A stretch of DNA of 64,000 nt from CBDIDH01 sp965277595 (GTDB lineage Bacteria > Planctomycetota > Planctomycetia > Isosphaerales > Isosphaeraceae). Each line of letters begins with the position of its first letter. Positions within the stretch are counted from its first letter, which is position 1. A model generated the notes under the pieces. The model was given only the letters and a program-made list of their open reading frames with translations, made no database searches and was not told where the DNA came from. The position numbers and the translations under genes were made by a program. The stretch covers positions 434,001 through 498,000 of the forward strand of contig CBDIDH010000001.1 in NCBI GenBank assembly GCA_965277595.1. Reading direction: 5' to 3'. Of this stretch, positions 15,574 to 23,969 are shown one piece after another.

Positions 15574-17415
15574 TCAGACCCAGAGCGACCAGGAACCGGT
15601 GGTCAAGACATAAGCAGCGATCAGGGCGTTGGTGGTCGCGTGGGCGAGCACGGCCTCGGAGAGGTCGCCCTTGCGGTAAACGGCCAAGGCGTAAAAGACA
15701 CCGGCGAGCGATCCGGCAAGCAATCGCTGATGCAAGAGACCGAACAGGATTGACGAGGCGAGACACGATAACCAGGTAAATTTTCGGGGCGAGACGGTCG
15801 TGAAGTCGGCCGAGATCAGGCGGCGAAGCAAGAAGCCGCGGAAGGCCAGTTCCTCGGCGATCGGCACGGTGACGACCGAGCCAAGGACCCGGGCGATCAG
15901 CCAGCAGGCGGCGAGCGGACCGGGAAGCTGTGCCAACCCTTCGGCAAGTCCGCGCGACTCGCTGCCGTGTGACGCCGGTTCAAGCGCCATCCAGACCACG
16001 AAGACAACCAGACCGATCCCGACGGCGGGCCACGACCACGAGGCGTGAAAACTCGCATAGCCTCGTCGACAGGCCCAGAGAGCCGCCGCGACGGCCAGGA
16101 GCCGCGCCGGATAGAAGGCGTCGAATCCCGTTCCAGCACTCAGCGCCGTGGTCACCATCACCGAGGCGACGAGCGCCAGCAGAGGGCCGAGGTACGCGGC
16201 TGTCGGGTTCGAGATGGCCTCAAAGTCCAGTTCGGATTGTTTTGTGATCGTGTCTTTGTTCGTTTCGGTATTCGCATTGATCGGGGAATCGGTGGCGAAG
16301 ATCCGGGCACGTCGGCTGAGGGCGACCAGGCCAAGGGCCACTCCGTTAAAGGCGAGCCAGCCCGCCTGGGAGTGAAAGCCGCCGAGCGCGATTTTGGGTG
16401 AAATCCAGGCGCCGATGAGCACAAGAGCGACGATCCGGGCGACGTTCGCCATCCAGATCACCAGGGTTCCCGCGGGCAAGAGCCAGAGGGCCTGCGGGAA
16501 CCGGAGCGACCGCCGGAAGAACCAGAGATAGACCGAGAGGAAGACCCAGATCAGGCCGATCCCCTCGAATCCGGCACACTCCGAAGCAACTTCGACCTGA
16601 AACGAGCCGAGGCCAATAACCTGACCGCTAACCTGAAGCAGACCACCCCCGGCGATCAGACCGAGGATCAGGCGGACACAACCAAGCGTCGCCGCGTTGA
16701 GCGGGCCGAGGAAAATCATCGTGAGCCGACCGGCATAGCAGGCCAGGGCGCCGACGGCCAAGGCCGCGAGAATCACGCCCGATGACCGCCGAACCAGGGC
16801 CGCCCAGGCTTCGGCCGGCAGGATCGCCGCGAGCCAGAAGCCGACCGAGGCCAGACCCGTGACAAGCCAGACGGCAACCCAGATCGGGGCACCCGGCGAC
16901 CGACCGAGCGAGCCTTCCCAGAGCGCACCCGTGAGCACTAAAAGGGCGATAAAGGACGCCAGATGGCCCGCCAGGTAAAGGGCCGATCGAACGCCTCGGC
17001 CGTGTTTCTCGGCTAACCCGCTTGAGGAACCAAGGAACAGGCCAGGACCGCCGAAGACCAGAGCCGAGGCCGCGATCGCCATCAACGCTTGCGGAAGATA
17101 CTTGGCATAGCCGACAAACGGAACGCCAGCATCCACAAGCGATTGCGAGTCAAATCGAAGCGTGAGAACAAGCACTTCCGCAAGCAGAAGGCCAACAAGA
17201 CTCAGAAGCACGACCTGGCGACGGCTGACGACCGTTCGCACTTCACCGGGCTGCGTCGTCAGGATCGTCTCCAAGTCAAACCGTCCGGGCGATGGGGGCA
17301 AAGAGGCATCCAGGGTCCAGTCAGCGCATCGTCCTTGTTTGGCTTCGATTCCGATCGGAAAAGACCGCCCCCTTCCGCTCGGGAAAAGGAGCGGCGGAAA
17401 CAAGGGCGTTATCAC
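15574..17415 (-). CDS. xrtE: exosortase E fused to a CPBP (CAAX-type) protease, VPEID-CTERM system
   Basis: The 613-residue polytopic protein has two parts. Residues about 60-370 are an exosortase with its triad: Cys280 in VASECAGFEG, Arg327 in NVARIVAL, and His348 in GGFHSQAG. Residues about 400-613 are a CPBP-family intramembrane protease with EELAFRGFLL (Glu521/522), FGLLHQR (His562) and LAHATTNAL (His592). This arrangement defines the exosortase E/protease family that processes VPEID-CTERM proteins. The GTG start lies one base past the stop of the VPEID-CTERM gene, so translation may be coupled; a later GTG at 17241 is possible. It acts in the inner membrane, cleaving substrates at the CTERM signal. 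Confidence 0.93.
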   Translation of the reverse strand: MITPLFPPLLFPSGRGRSFPIGIEAKQGRCADWTLDASLPPSPGRFDLETILTTQPGEVRTVVSRRQVVLLSLVGLLLAEVLVLTLRFDSQSLVDAGVPFVGYAKYLPQALMAIAASALVFGGPGLFLGSSSGLAEKHGRGVRSALYLAGHLASFIALLVLTGALWEGSLGRSPGAPIWVAVWLVTGLASVGFWLAAILPAEAWAALVRRSSGVILAALAVGALACYAGRLTMIFLGPLNAATLGCVRLILGLIAGGGLLQVSGQVIGLGSFQVEVASECAGFEGIGLIWVFLSVYLWFFRRSLRFPQALWLLPAGTLVIWMANVARIVALVLIGAWISPKIALGGFHSQAGWLAFNGVALGLVALSRRARIFATDSPINANTETNKDTITKQSELDFEAISNPTAAYLGPLLALVASVMVTTALSAGTGFDAFYPARLLAVAAALWACRRGYASFHASWSWPAVGIGLVVFVVWMALEPASHGSESRGLAEGLAQLPGPLAACWLIARVLGSVVTVPIAEELAFRGFLLRRLISADFTTVSPRKFTWLSCLASSILFGLLHQRLLAGSLAGVFYALAVYRKGDLSEAVLAHATTNALIAAYVLTTGSWSLWV

Positions 17416-17416
17416 A

Positions 17417-17653
17417 TTACTTTGAACGGCGGCGGTCGGTCATGACCATCAGGCCGCCAGTCAGGAGCGTGAAGGCGCTAAAGACCGATCCCGGATCAAT
17501 CTCGGGGACCGGCGTGGGGATGGGCTGGCACGTAGGCGCGGCACCCACCGAGACGCCGGCAGAGGCCCGGGCGGTATCACCCAGCAGCGCAAGCATCAGC
17601 AAGGGGGCCACAACCAGGCCAAAACCCCTTCGTAACCATCGTTGCGTCGTCAT
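17417..17653 (-). CDS. VPEID-CTERM sorting-signal protein
   Basis: This 78-residue protein has an N-terminal signal peptide (RRGFGLVVAPLLMLALLGDTARA), a short linker, and a C-terminal signal made of TPVPEIDPGS, a membrane helix (FSAFTLLTGGLMVMT) and basic DRRRSK. This is the exact VPEID-CTERM layout recognised by exosortase E. AGAGGAAGACGAGG precedes the ATG. The exosortase E gene begins one base after its stop. After sorting only about 30 residues would remain, so it may be a minimal substrate, a small surface peptide, or a companion of the enzyme. Confidence 0.92.
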   Translation of the reverse strand: MTTQRWLRRGFGLVVAPLLMLALLGDTARASAGVSVGAAPTCQPIPTPVPEIDPGSVFSAFTLLTGGLMVMTDRRRSK

Positions 17654-17877
17654 CCTCGTCTTCCTCTTCGTGAATGGAGAAAGGTCGGACCCGAAACTAA
17701 ATTCGCCGGGCCTCTGAATCGTGACGACGATATCCTTTCTCGATCCTAGCCTCCATTCAATCGCCTTGCTCCAGACCCATCTCGATTCACGCCTTGAAGT
17801 TGACGAGAATCAACATCATCTGGCCCAGGCTGCCAGATTGGAACAAGGCGCGGCCAAAATTTTCTTCAATGGCACGA

Positions 17878-18933
17878 TCAGAACGCATCGCCGCCCACGA
17901 CCTCGCCTCCCGAGACGGTCCCGAGCGCTCGCCAGGTCGCACTCGGAATGGTCGTCTTGATGAACCGGACCGTGCCGTCGCCGAAAAGAGCATTGACGCC
18001 GCCTGGGTGGTAGCTCCTCGCGGTGATTGCGGCGAAGGTCGGGCCGCCGTCATCCTCGTCGTCCGAACTCATGTCGGAGTCTGCCGCGAGAAGGCCCGCG
18101 GGGGCCCGGGTGTTCGGGGAAAGGGCGGTCGTGAACCCGTCGTAAAACGAGTTTCCATTGCACCAACGCGTATGGCCGCCGCCGGGCAGGCCGGCAACGA
18201 CCTTGCACCCCGCCGCTGGAGCCGATGCGATACTGGCAAGGACCGTCGAGACATCAGGAACGGTCGTCGACGACGATGGGCCAGGAGACGGCACCGCGCC
18301 TCCGGGGCAGTCGTGATACGAAGGCGTGTACGCCTTGACCTCGGCGGCGAAGACCGTCTGGCTAAGGCCGTCGGTCACCGTCGCGAGTGATCGAGACCGG
18401 TTCGGCCCGAATGCGGAACGGTTGCCGGAAGCGGTCGGGCCGCCGTAAACGTACCAGTCTCCCATGCACCAGCCATAATTCGAGACCCCGTAGGCGACGG
18501 TCACCCCGGAACTGCTCGTCGATGGATTCGGCCCGGCGTTCACCTCGCTCGGACAGATCAATAGCGAAACCGTCGACGAGACCGCCGTGGAATTGCCTGG
18601 ATCGCTCGTCTTTGTGCCGAAGTTGATCGCATTGTAAAGCGCTCCTTGTTCGGCAAAGGGCAAGAGCCGCGATGTCACCCCCCACGACGACTTCCACGAG
18701 ACCACCGACCCGGTAAACCCGAGAACCTGTTGGGGGGGCAAGACGCTCTGGCTCGACTCATAGTTGAAAGTCGCCAGTCCAAGCTGTTTCAGATTGTTCA
18801 CGCATTGCATCCGCCGAGCTGCCTCTCTGGCTGCCTGAACTGCCGGGAGTAGCAGTGCGATCAAAATCGCGATAATCGCGATCACGACCAGAAGCTCAAT
18901 CAGGGTAAATCCCCGGCTCGGCAGACGTCTCAT
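17878..18933 (-). CDS. DUF1559 domain pseudopilin-like protein
   Basis: From ATG 18933 (GGGGAG upstream) the protein has 351 residues. The type IV pilin-like leader reads RRLPSRGFTLIELLVVIAII, with a prepilin cleavage site before Phe. It is followed by AAREAARRMQCVNNLKQLGLA, the start of DUF1559. The C-terminus contains HPGGVNALFGDGTVRFI, the terminal DUF1559 signature, usually written H.GGVNV.F.DGSV. DUF1559 proteins are hugely expanded in planctomycetes and probably form envelope or pseudopilus structures after prepilin peptidase processing. It lies upstream of the VPEID gene on the same strand with a 224-base gap. Confidence 0.95.
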   Translation of the reverse strand: MRRLPSRGFTLIELLVVIAIIAILIALLLPAVQAAREAARRMQCVNNLKQLGLATFNYESSQSVLPPQQVLGFTGSVVSWKSSWGVTSRLLPFAEQGALYNAINFGTKTSDPGNSTAVSSTVSLLICPSEVNAGPNPSTSSSGVTVAYGVSNYGWCMGDWYVYGGPTASGNRSAFGPNRSRSLATVTDGLSQTVFAAEVKAYTPSYHDCPGGAVPSPGPSSSTTVPDVSTVLASIASAPAAGCKVVAGLPGGGHTRWCNGNSFYDGFTTALSPNTRAPAGLLAADSDMSSDDEDDGGPTFAAITARSYHPGGVNALFGDGTVRFIKTTIPSATWRALGTVSGGEVVGGDAF

Positions 18934-19046
18934 CAGTAGCTCCCCGGTCTCATTGATATTGAGATTCAGTCTCAATGAGACAGAATCCTAGTCTCAACGG
19001 CGAGGGGGTGTCAAGAGGGCGTGGGATCAGGGAGACTGGAATCTGA

Positions 19047-19532
19047 AGGAAGGAGTTTTGTGTCCGTTCGGCAAACCCCGCATCCGTCGTTGCCGGCGCT
19101 AATGCCGACGAGCTGCGGCCTCGCCCTACCCATGCTAATGTCCATGGATTCTCGGTTCGGAACGCAAACCCGTCGGGCAATACGCTGAATTGTGCCGAGT
19201 GTTCGGTGATCGTGGATGATATGATCGCGAATGGAGGGAAAGCGGGCCGTACCGCCGCTGTGGCCGCCGACACTCTTGGCTACAATACTTTGGAACGAAT
19301 TTATGGGTCGAGCTTTTCCGAGTTGAAGCCGTTGGCCGATGTTGCCGCCGAGATGCAAGCAGCAGGCCACGGCTCCAGGGGAATCCTCTTCGGCATCTAG
19401 GAAGGTGCTAGCGAGGGGCATTTCTTCAACGTCGTAAACCAACGCGGACAGGTCCGTTTCCCATGCGGACAAACCGGCGGTCAAATTGATCCGTCACAGT
19501 TCCTTACATTCCGGCTCTTGAGGACAAACTGA
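19047..19532 (+). pseudogene. papain-fold (glutamine deamidase-like) toxin domain remnant
   Basis: One frame is open from 19047, after a stop at 19044, to a TAG at 19398, and then continues in the same frame to a TGA at 19530-19532. Upstream of the TAG it reads NTLNCAECSVIVDDM, matching the catalytic-Cys region of papain-fold toxin 1 domains. Downstream it reads EGHFFNVVNQRGQVRF, matching the catalytic-His region, then CGQTGG where the family normally has DGQ. It lacks the long N-terminal carrier of polymorphic toxins, has an internal stop and has lost the usual Asp, so it is a decayed toxin tip. Its last codon overlaps the next gene start. Confidence 0.65.
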
Positions 19533-19747
19533 TGGGCGTTACCTTCACGGACGCGATCGCGGAGACTCGCGAGGCATTTCTCGATTTGGCACGGGATACT
19601 TCCGCGACTTTCCACGAAGTCTACTCCGGAACGCCACACCGGGAGCTGGAGGGGCTTTTCGATACGGCTTATCAGGGTGAGGGTTTCTTGCGCTTCGACG
19701 TACCGAAGCACTCAAACGAGGCACGAGTTGGCTTTGTAGGTTTTTAG
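19532..19747 (+). CDS. candidate immunity protein, possibly truncated
   Basis: The ATG at 19532 shares its A with the TGA of the toxin remnant (TGATG), a coupling typical of toxin-immunity pairs. The 71-residue product starts MGVTFTDAIAETREAFLDLA and is acidic. I do not recognise the family. The final residues run into repeated T-rich sequence (AGGTTTTT near 19740 and 19760), so the 3' end may be broken. The immunity role is inferred only from position and overlap. Confidence 0.45.
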   Translation: MGVTFTDAIAETREAFLDLARDTSATFHEVYSGTPHRELEGLFDTAYQGEGFLRFDVPKHSNEARVGFVGF

Positions 19748-19824
19748 GCCCCTGAAGGTTTTTGGGGCGGCGTGAAGTTTTTTAGGGGCGCTGGCTTGAG
19801 TCGAGCGCCTCGGTAAGCCTGATC

Positions 19825-19838
19825 ACTCGGCGCCGAGT
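19825..19838. repeat. perfect 14-bp palindrome
   Basis: ACTCGGCGCCGAGT is self-complementary. It lies between the candidate immunity gene and the end of the methyltransferase-nuclease gene, on a strand-neutral position. It could be a protein-binding site or part of a terminator. Confidence 0.5.
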
Positions 19839-19924
19839 TTGTCGGGCGATTTCCCCGAATGGTTCGACTCGCTATAAGCCGCCACCGCGATCTGCGCAAA
19901 CGACGGGGGGAGTGCCGGTCGGGG

Positions 19925-21505
19925 TCACGTCAGCCGTAGCGGAATGTCCCCTTCAAGGATTTGCTTGACCTTGACGGGGACGATCTCTTTCCCTGTACGG
20001 CGAAAGAAGGCCCGGACCTCGTTCTCCGCATCCAGCGTGTAATCGAACGAGACGAAAAACCCTTTCGCCCGGTCTTCTCTCATCATCACGGCCTCGAACG
20101 AGTCGATATCGGGGCGCCCCGCCTTGTCCTTCTGCTTGACCTGGATTGGATACCAGTGATCGATAAAGCCGAATTTGTCCTTCTCTTTTTTGGGGATGGC
20201 TCCGACCGGAAAAATCTTCCCATCAATCCCCATATCCCCAACCTTGGCCTTGTTCGGCGTTCCACCAAGGGCCACCACGGCCCAATTCTCGAACTCGAAC
20301 GGAGGCAATCGTCGCAAGAACTGATCGGTATGGGGCATGTCGCGAACCACAAAATCCCGTTTCTCGCGGAGTCTGCACACCTTTTCTAACCGCTCGGCCA
20401 TGACCCGGCATGCCGTCGGCGAGATGTCGATACCTATCCACCGCCGTTCGAGGGTCTGTGCCGCCACCAATGCCGTCCCGCACCCACAAAAGGCATCCAG
20501 GACGATATCGCCTTCGCCGCTACTGGCCTTGATGATGCGTTCGAGCAACGCGACCGGCTTTTGGGTCGGGTATCCAACCTGTTTCCGTTCCAATGCCTGG
20601 GAATTGAGAGGTGGTATATCGACCCATACGTCATCGATTAAGCGACCCTCTTGCTCATCAAGGTATCGCTTAAACTGAGGGACCGTGCCGGGCCGTGTTT
20701 GGACCACTAATCCCGCCTCATACGCCGCCTGCATTCGCTCTTTCGTCCAACGCCAAACTCGCGTCACACCGAGGAATTCGTAGGTCAGGTTCGGCCGGTC
20801 ACGGTTGGGGTTGTTCAGGTCACTGAGACGGTAAACGCGGCCATCCGGGTCGCGGTGCTTGTATTTCCCGGCCGTCTTCTCGTCAAGGTTGCCGTGATCG
20901 TAGGGGATGAAGGGCTGATTCCATACATATTCGGAACTAAGCGTATAATAGAAAATCGTATCGTGATTATTATCAAAACCTTTGGATGCCAGCCCTTTGG
21001 ATGCGTTCCTTCGCCAGATGATTTCGCTCCGAAATCCGTTCTCTCCGAAAATCTGATCCAGCATCGTCCGAACCCAATGGCTCGCATGCCAGTCGCAATG
21101 ATAGTAAAAGCTCCCGGTCGGTTTAAGTACGCGAGCTAGTTGCTCGCACCGAGGACGCATGAACTCAATATAGGCCCGGTTCGATTCGTGCCGATCCTTG
21201 AATGCTCGCTTTTCCTTCGTGTCTCCCCAGAAAACCTCGTAATCCCGGTTCGAGTTGAACGGCGGGTCGATGTAGATCAGGTCCACACACCCGCTCGGCG
21301 GCTCGCGGAGCTTGTCGAGGTTGTCGCCGCAATAGACGACTTGGGTGTCCAGGGACGAGAAGAGGGGGCGGGACGACGTGGATTCGGGTAAAATTCGGGG
21401 CGGACGCTTGGCCATCTCAATCCCGCCGTTCATCGGAGGGGTTGGGGTCGGACTCCCTTGACTGTTGCACCCGACAAAATCCGTGGGTTCGTTACAATTG
21501 GTCAT
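19925..21505 (-). CDS. DNA methyltransferase fused to an Mrr-like restriction endonuclease domain
   Basis: The 526-residue protein starts with a beta-class amino-methyltransferase. Catalytic motif IV IDPPFNSN (79-86) precedes the S-adenosylmethionine site DAFCGCGTALVAA (337-349). It modifies N6-adenine or N4-cytosine. Residues about 400-526 carry a PD-(D/E)XK nuclease of the Mrr type: FENWAVVALGG, then GDMGIDG with Asp428, and YPIQVKQKD with Gln455-x-Lys457. Together this looks like a single-chain type II-like restriction-modification enzyme. An ATG at 21415 is an alternative start. The gene sits next to a toxin relic and an IS66 fragment. Activity and target site are unknown. Confidence 0.85.
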   Translation of the reverse strand: MTNCNEPTDFVGCNSQGSPTPTPPMNGGIEMAKRPPRILPESTSSRPLFSSLDTQVVYCGDNLDKLREPPSGCVDLIYIDPPFNSNRDYEVFWGDTKEKRAFKDRHESNRAYIEFMRPRCEQLARVLKPTGSFYYHCDWHASHWVRTMLDQIFGENGFRSEIIWRRNASKGLASKGFDNNHDTIFYYTLSSEYVWNQPFIPYDHGNLDEKTAGKYKHRDPDGRVYRLSDLNNPNRDRPNLTYEFLGVTRVWRWTKERMQAAYEAGLVVQTRPGTVPQFKRYLDEQEGRLIDDVWVDIPPLNSQALERKQVGYPTQKPVALLERIIKASSGEGDIVLDAFCGCGTALVAAQTLERRWIGIDISPTACRVMAERLEKVCRLREKRDFVVRDMPHTDQFLRRLPPFEFENWAVVALGGTPNKAKVGDMGIDGKIFPVGAIPKKEKDKFGFIDHWYPIQVKQKDKAGRPDIDSFEAVMMREDRAKGFFVSFDYTLDAENEVRAFFRRTGKEIVPVKVKQILEGDIPLRLT

Positions 21506-21581
21506 AACGGTCCAACCGGCTCAACGGGGTTGTTACGTACACAATCACAGATGTCGATTTGGTGGACGAATGCGACGTGAA

Positions 21582-21612
21582 TAAAACTTCAGGATGGGTG
21601 CCTGAAGTTTTA
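21582..21612. terminator. perfect 12-bp hairpin
   Basis: TAAAACTTCAGG (21582-21593) pairs perfectly with CCTGAAGTTTTA (21601-21612) across a 7-base loop ATGGGTG. The arms end in T/A runs on both strands, so it can act as a terminator in either direction. It stands upstream of the methyltransferase start and next to the IS66 fragment, and could instead be a mobile-element end. Confidence 0.6.
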
Positions 21613-21652
21613 TACAGGTGTTCAGTGGCAAAAAACTACAAAGCCCCACGAG

Positions 21653-21853
21653 TTAGATTCCCGGGACGAAGGCCGGCGGGCGAAGCCGCCGGGCGTCGCG
21701 ATCCTGGAGTGTCCGCCGCCATCCGTGGAACGACGGCTCGTTGAGCCGGTGCCGCCGGCAGAACTCCCGCGCGGGACGCCCGCTGTCGGCCCGAAGCCGG
21801 ACCGCGTCCCGCCAGAACTTTTCCTTCCCCGGATCTCGCTGCGTATTGGCCAT
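21653..21853 (-). pseudogene. IS66-family accessory TnpA fragment
   Basis: The 66-residue frame reads KEKFWRDAVRLRADSGRPAREFCRRHRLNEPSFHGWRR, the helix-turn-helix part of the IS66 accessory protein TnpA. Full-length members are about 100 residues or more, and no TnpB or TnpC gene follows, so this is a truncated relic. It marks past IS66 activity in the 19-22 kb accessory patch. The remaining sequence to 22,054 holds no gene that I recognise. Confidence 0.7.
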
Positions 21854-22054
21854 CGCGACTCCCAGGTCTTGCGATGGCGCAAGCTTGACGGGTCACGCGG
21901 CGAGATTAAAGATGCACTTCGCGGAACGGACACGATGTCGGTCAGAGATGCAATAACGCAAATGACCGAAGACGAGGTCGGGCCAAAATAGGAAGGCTCG
22001 AATCTCGGTCTTTGGTCAATCCACGAACGCCAAGGCGATGGGGCGGCGAGCCGA

Positions 22055-22735
22055 TCAGGGCTTGAGCTTGAGCTTGCGGAGCTTGGGAACGATGTAGATG
22101 TCGCTATAGGTATCGCCGCGGTGGTTGCGGTAGTAGTTTTGATGGTAGGCTTCGGCGGGATAAAAGGCTTTCAGGGGAACGAGTTCGGTCACGATCGGGT
22201 TGCGGTAGACGTGACGGGCCTTGAGGTCTTCGTAAGACTTCTTGGCGGCAAGGCGCTGGGCTTCGGAGTTGTAGAGGATGATGGAGCGGTACTGGGTGCC
22301 GAAGTCGTCGCCTTGCTGGTTCAGAGTGGTTGGGTCGTGGGCCTTCCAGAAGACGCTCAGAAGCTTGTCGTAGCTGACGACCGACGGGTCAAACTCGATT
22401 TGAACGACTTCGGCGTGGCCGGTCAGGCCGGTGCAGACGTCCTGGTAAGACGGATTCGGCACGGTCCCCCCCGCGAACCCGGAAACGACCGACTTGACCC
22501 CGGGAATTCGCTCGAAGACGGCCTCGCTGCACCAGAAGCAGCCGCCGCCGAAGGTGGCGAGTTCGGTCTGCCCCTTCGCGGGCGTCTTGTCCTTGTCTTT
22601 TGCCTTCTCGCTGGTCGACTCGGTTTTTTCAGGGGCAGGGGGAGTCTGCGCGGTCGCAAGGCCGACGCCAACGACGACGAAGAGCGAGACGAGCACCAGA
22701 CGCACGACCGACGGGAGATGACGGCGCGGGATCAT
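22055..22735 (-). CDS. msrA: peptide methionine sulfoxide reductase A, exported
   Basis: From ATG 22735 (AGAGGAA upstream) the protein has 226 residues with a signal peptide (RLVLVSLFVVVGVGLATA) and a Lys/Glu-rich linker. The catalytic block TFGGGCFWCSEAVFERIPG contains the nucleophilic Cys. GYAGGT-like GFAGGTVPNPSYQDVCTGLTGHAEVV follows. It reduces methionine-S-sulfoxide in proteins and here should work in the periplasm. It begins 35 bases after the coxD stop, on the same strand, so it is probably the last gene of the respiratory operon, where it could repair oxidised envelope proteins near the oxidase. Confidence 0.93.
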   Translation of the reverse strand: MIPRRHLPSVVRLVLVSLFVVVGVGLATAQTPPAPEKTESTSEKAKDKDKTPAKGQTELATFGGGCFWCSEAVFERIPGVKSVVSGFAGGTVPNPSYQDVCTGLTGHAEVVQIEFDPSVVSYDKLLSVFWKAHDPTTLNQQGDDFGTQYRSIILYNSEAQRLAAKKSYEDLKARHVYRNPIVTELVPLKAFYPAEAYHQNYYRNHRGDTYSDIYIVPKLRKLKLKP

Positions 22736-22770
22736 GGACGAGTTCCTCTGGTCGACCGACGGGCTGCGGC

Positions 22771-23115
22771 TCAACGTCCCGAGGGGTCGACGAACCCGCG
22801 GGAGAAGTAATCGTTCAGCGTACCGACGATGAAGATCAAGAGCCAGAGGAAGGCGGCCGTCGAGAAGACCCAGGTGAGCCGGTCGCTGTAACGGACGTGC
22901 ATGAAATAGAGGATAATCAGGACCATCTTCGCCAGGGCGATCGACATCGCCACGCCGAAATTCGCGGCGCCGAGGTCAAGAAGCGCGGCGAGGACGGTCA
23001 GGACGACCAGGCCGAGCAGGGCTCCATAGATGATCAGATAAAACTTCGGCCCGATATGGGGCTGCGCGTGGGCGTGATCGCCCGAGTGGCTCGGTGTCTC
23101 GGTCATCGCGCTCAT
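22771..23115 (-). CDS. cytochrome c oxidase subunit IV
   Basis: The 114-residue protein has three membrane segments (FYLIIYGALLGLVVLTVLAA; ALAKMVLIILYFMHV; FLWLLIFIVGTL). The YFMHVRYSDRLTW block is characteristic of prokaryotic oxidase subunit IV (CoxD/CyoD-like). It is a small structural subunit of the haem-copper oxidase. Its ATG overlaps the coxC stop as ATGA, implying coupled translation. Confidence 0.9.
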   Translation of the reverse strand: MSAMTETPSHSGDHAHAQPHIGPKFYLIIYGALLGLVVLTVLAALLDLGAANFGVAMSIALAKMVLIILYFMHVRYSDRLTWVFSTAAFLWLLIFIVGTLNDYFSRGFVDPSGR

Positions 23116-23969
23116 TTGTGGAGGTCCACCAGATAGAGCAGGGGATAGAGAAAAACCCAGACAATGTCAATGAAGTGCCAGTAAAGCCCCGTCAATTCCA
23201 GCGGAGTATGATAAGCCGGGGTGAACGTTCCCTTGCGGGCGAGCAGGTAAACCCAGGTCACCAGGCTGACTCCGACGATCATGTGCAGGAGGTGCAGCCC
23301 CGTCATGAAGAAGTAAAAGACAAAGAACATCTGCGCCCGCTGGCGGACGAACTGCGCGGGGGTCACGGTCAAAAAGGAGGTTGACTTCACGGTCTCCGAC
23401 GCTTCGGCCGCCTGATGCGACTCACCCTTGCCGGCCGACCCGGCAGCGCCCGAGGGGACGGGCGTATGCGAGTCATCGGGAAGCTTGATCGCGTGCGTGC
23501 TGAATCCTGGGCCTGGGATCAGGCCGTGGTCATATTCTTCCTTGTACTCAAACCCCTTGATCATCATGAAGAGCAGACCAAGGCCGAGCGTCAGCAGGAG
23601 GTAGCGGAGCTGAAGTTTGCGGTCGCCAATCTCACCGGAATGGACGGCCATCGCCATCGCGAGACTAGAGGTGAGCAGGACGACCGTGTTGATCGTGCCG
23701 AGATAAACATTCAGGCCGTACTTGCTGGCCATCGCCCAGACATCGGGCGAGGAGAAACGGTAGACGAGGTAGCTGACGATCAGGCCGCCGAAGAACATGA
23801 CCTCGGTGCCGAGGAAGGTCCACATCCCAAGGCTGGCCGACGACCGCTGTTGACCCATGTCCTCGAAGTGGTGCGCGAGGTGGGGGTCGTGGCCGTGCCC
23901 TTGCCCGTGCTCATGGGCATAAGAATAGGAATAACCGTGAAAATGAGATGTTGTTTCCGTATCAGCCAT
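23112..23969 (-). CDS. coxC: cytochrome c oxidase subunit III
   Basis: ATG 23969 gives 285 residues. The N-terminus is His/Gly-rich (HGQGHGHDPHLAHH). The rest has about five hydrophobic helices with LGMWTFLGTEVMFFGG, the typical helix I block, and HFIDIVWVFLYPLLY at the C-terminus. A loop of about 70 residues between helices contains a Pro/Ser/Ala-rich insertion. It stabilises subunit I in the membrane. The start overlaps the coxA stop by 8 bases. A possible upstream start lies inside coxA and is not used. Confidence 0.93.
   Translation of the reverse strand: MADTETTSHFHGYSYSYAHEHGQGHGHDPHLAHHFEDMGQQRSSASLGMWTFLGTEVMFFGGLIVSYLVYRFSSPDVWAMASKYGLNVYLGTINTVVLLTSSLAMAMAVHSGEIGDRKLQLRYLLLTLGLGLLFMMIKGFEYKEEYDHGLIPGPGFSTHAIKLPDDSHTPVPSGAAGSAGKGESHQAAEASETVKSTSFLTVTPAQFVRQRAQMFFVFYFFMTGLHLLHMIVGVSLVTWVYLLARKGTFTPAYHTPLELTGLYWHFIDIVWVFLYPLLYLVDLHK

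Noticed and set aside
19011..19484. 157-residue minus-strand frame over the toxin relic
   Set aside because: The plus strand shows toxin-family blocks on both sides of the TAG, so the minus frame is a shadow.
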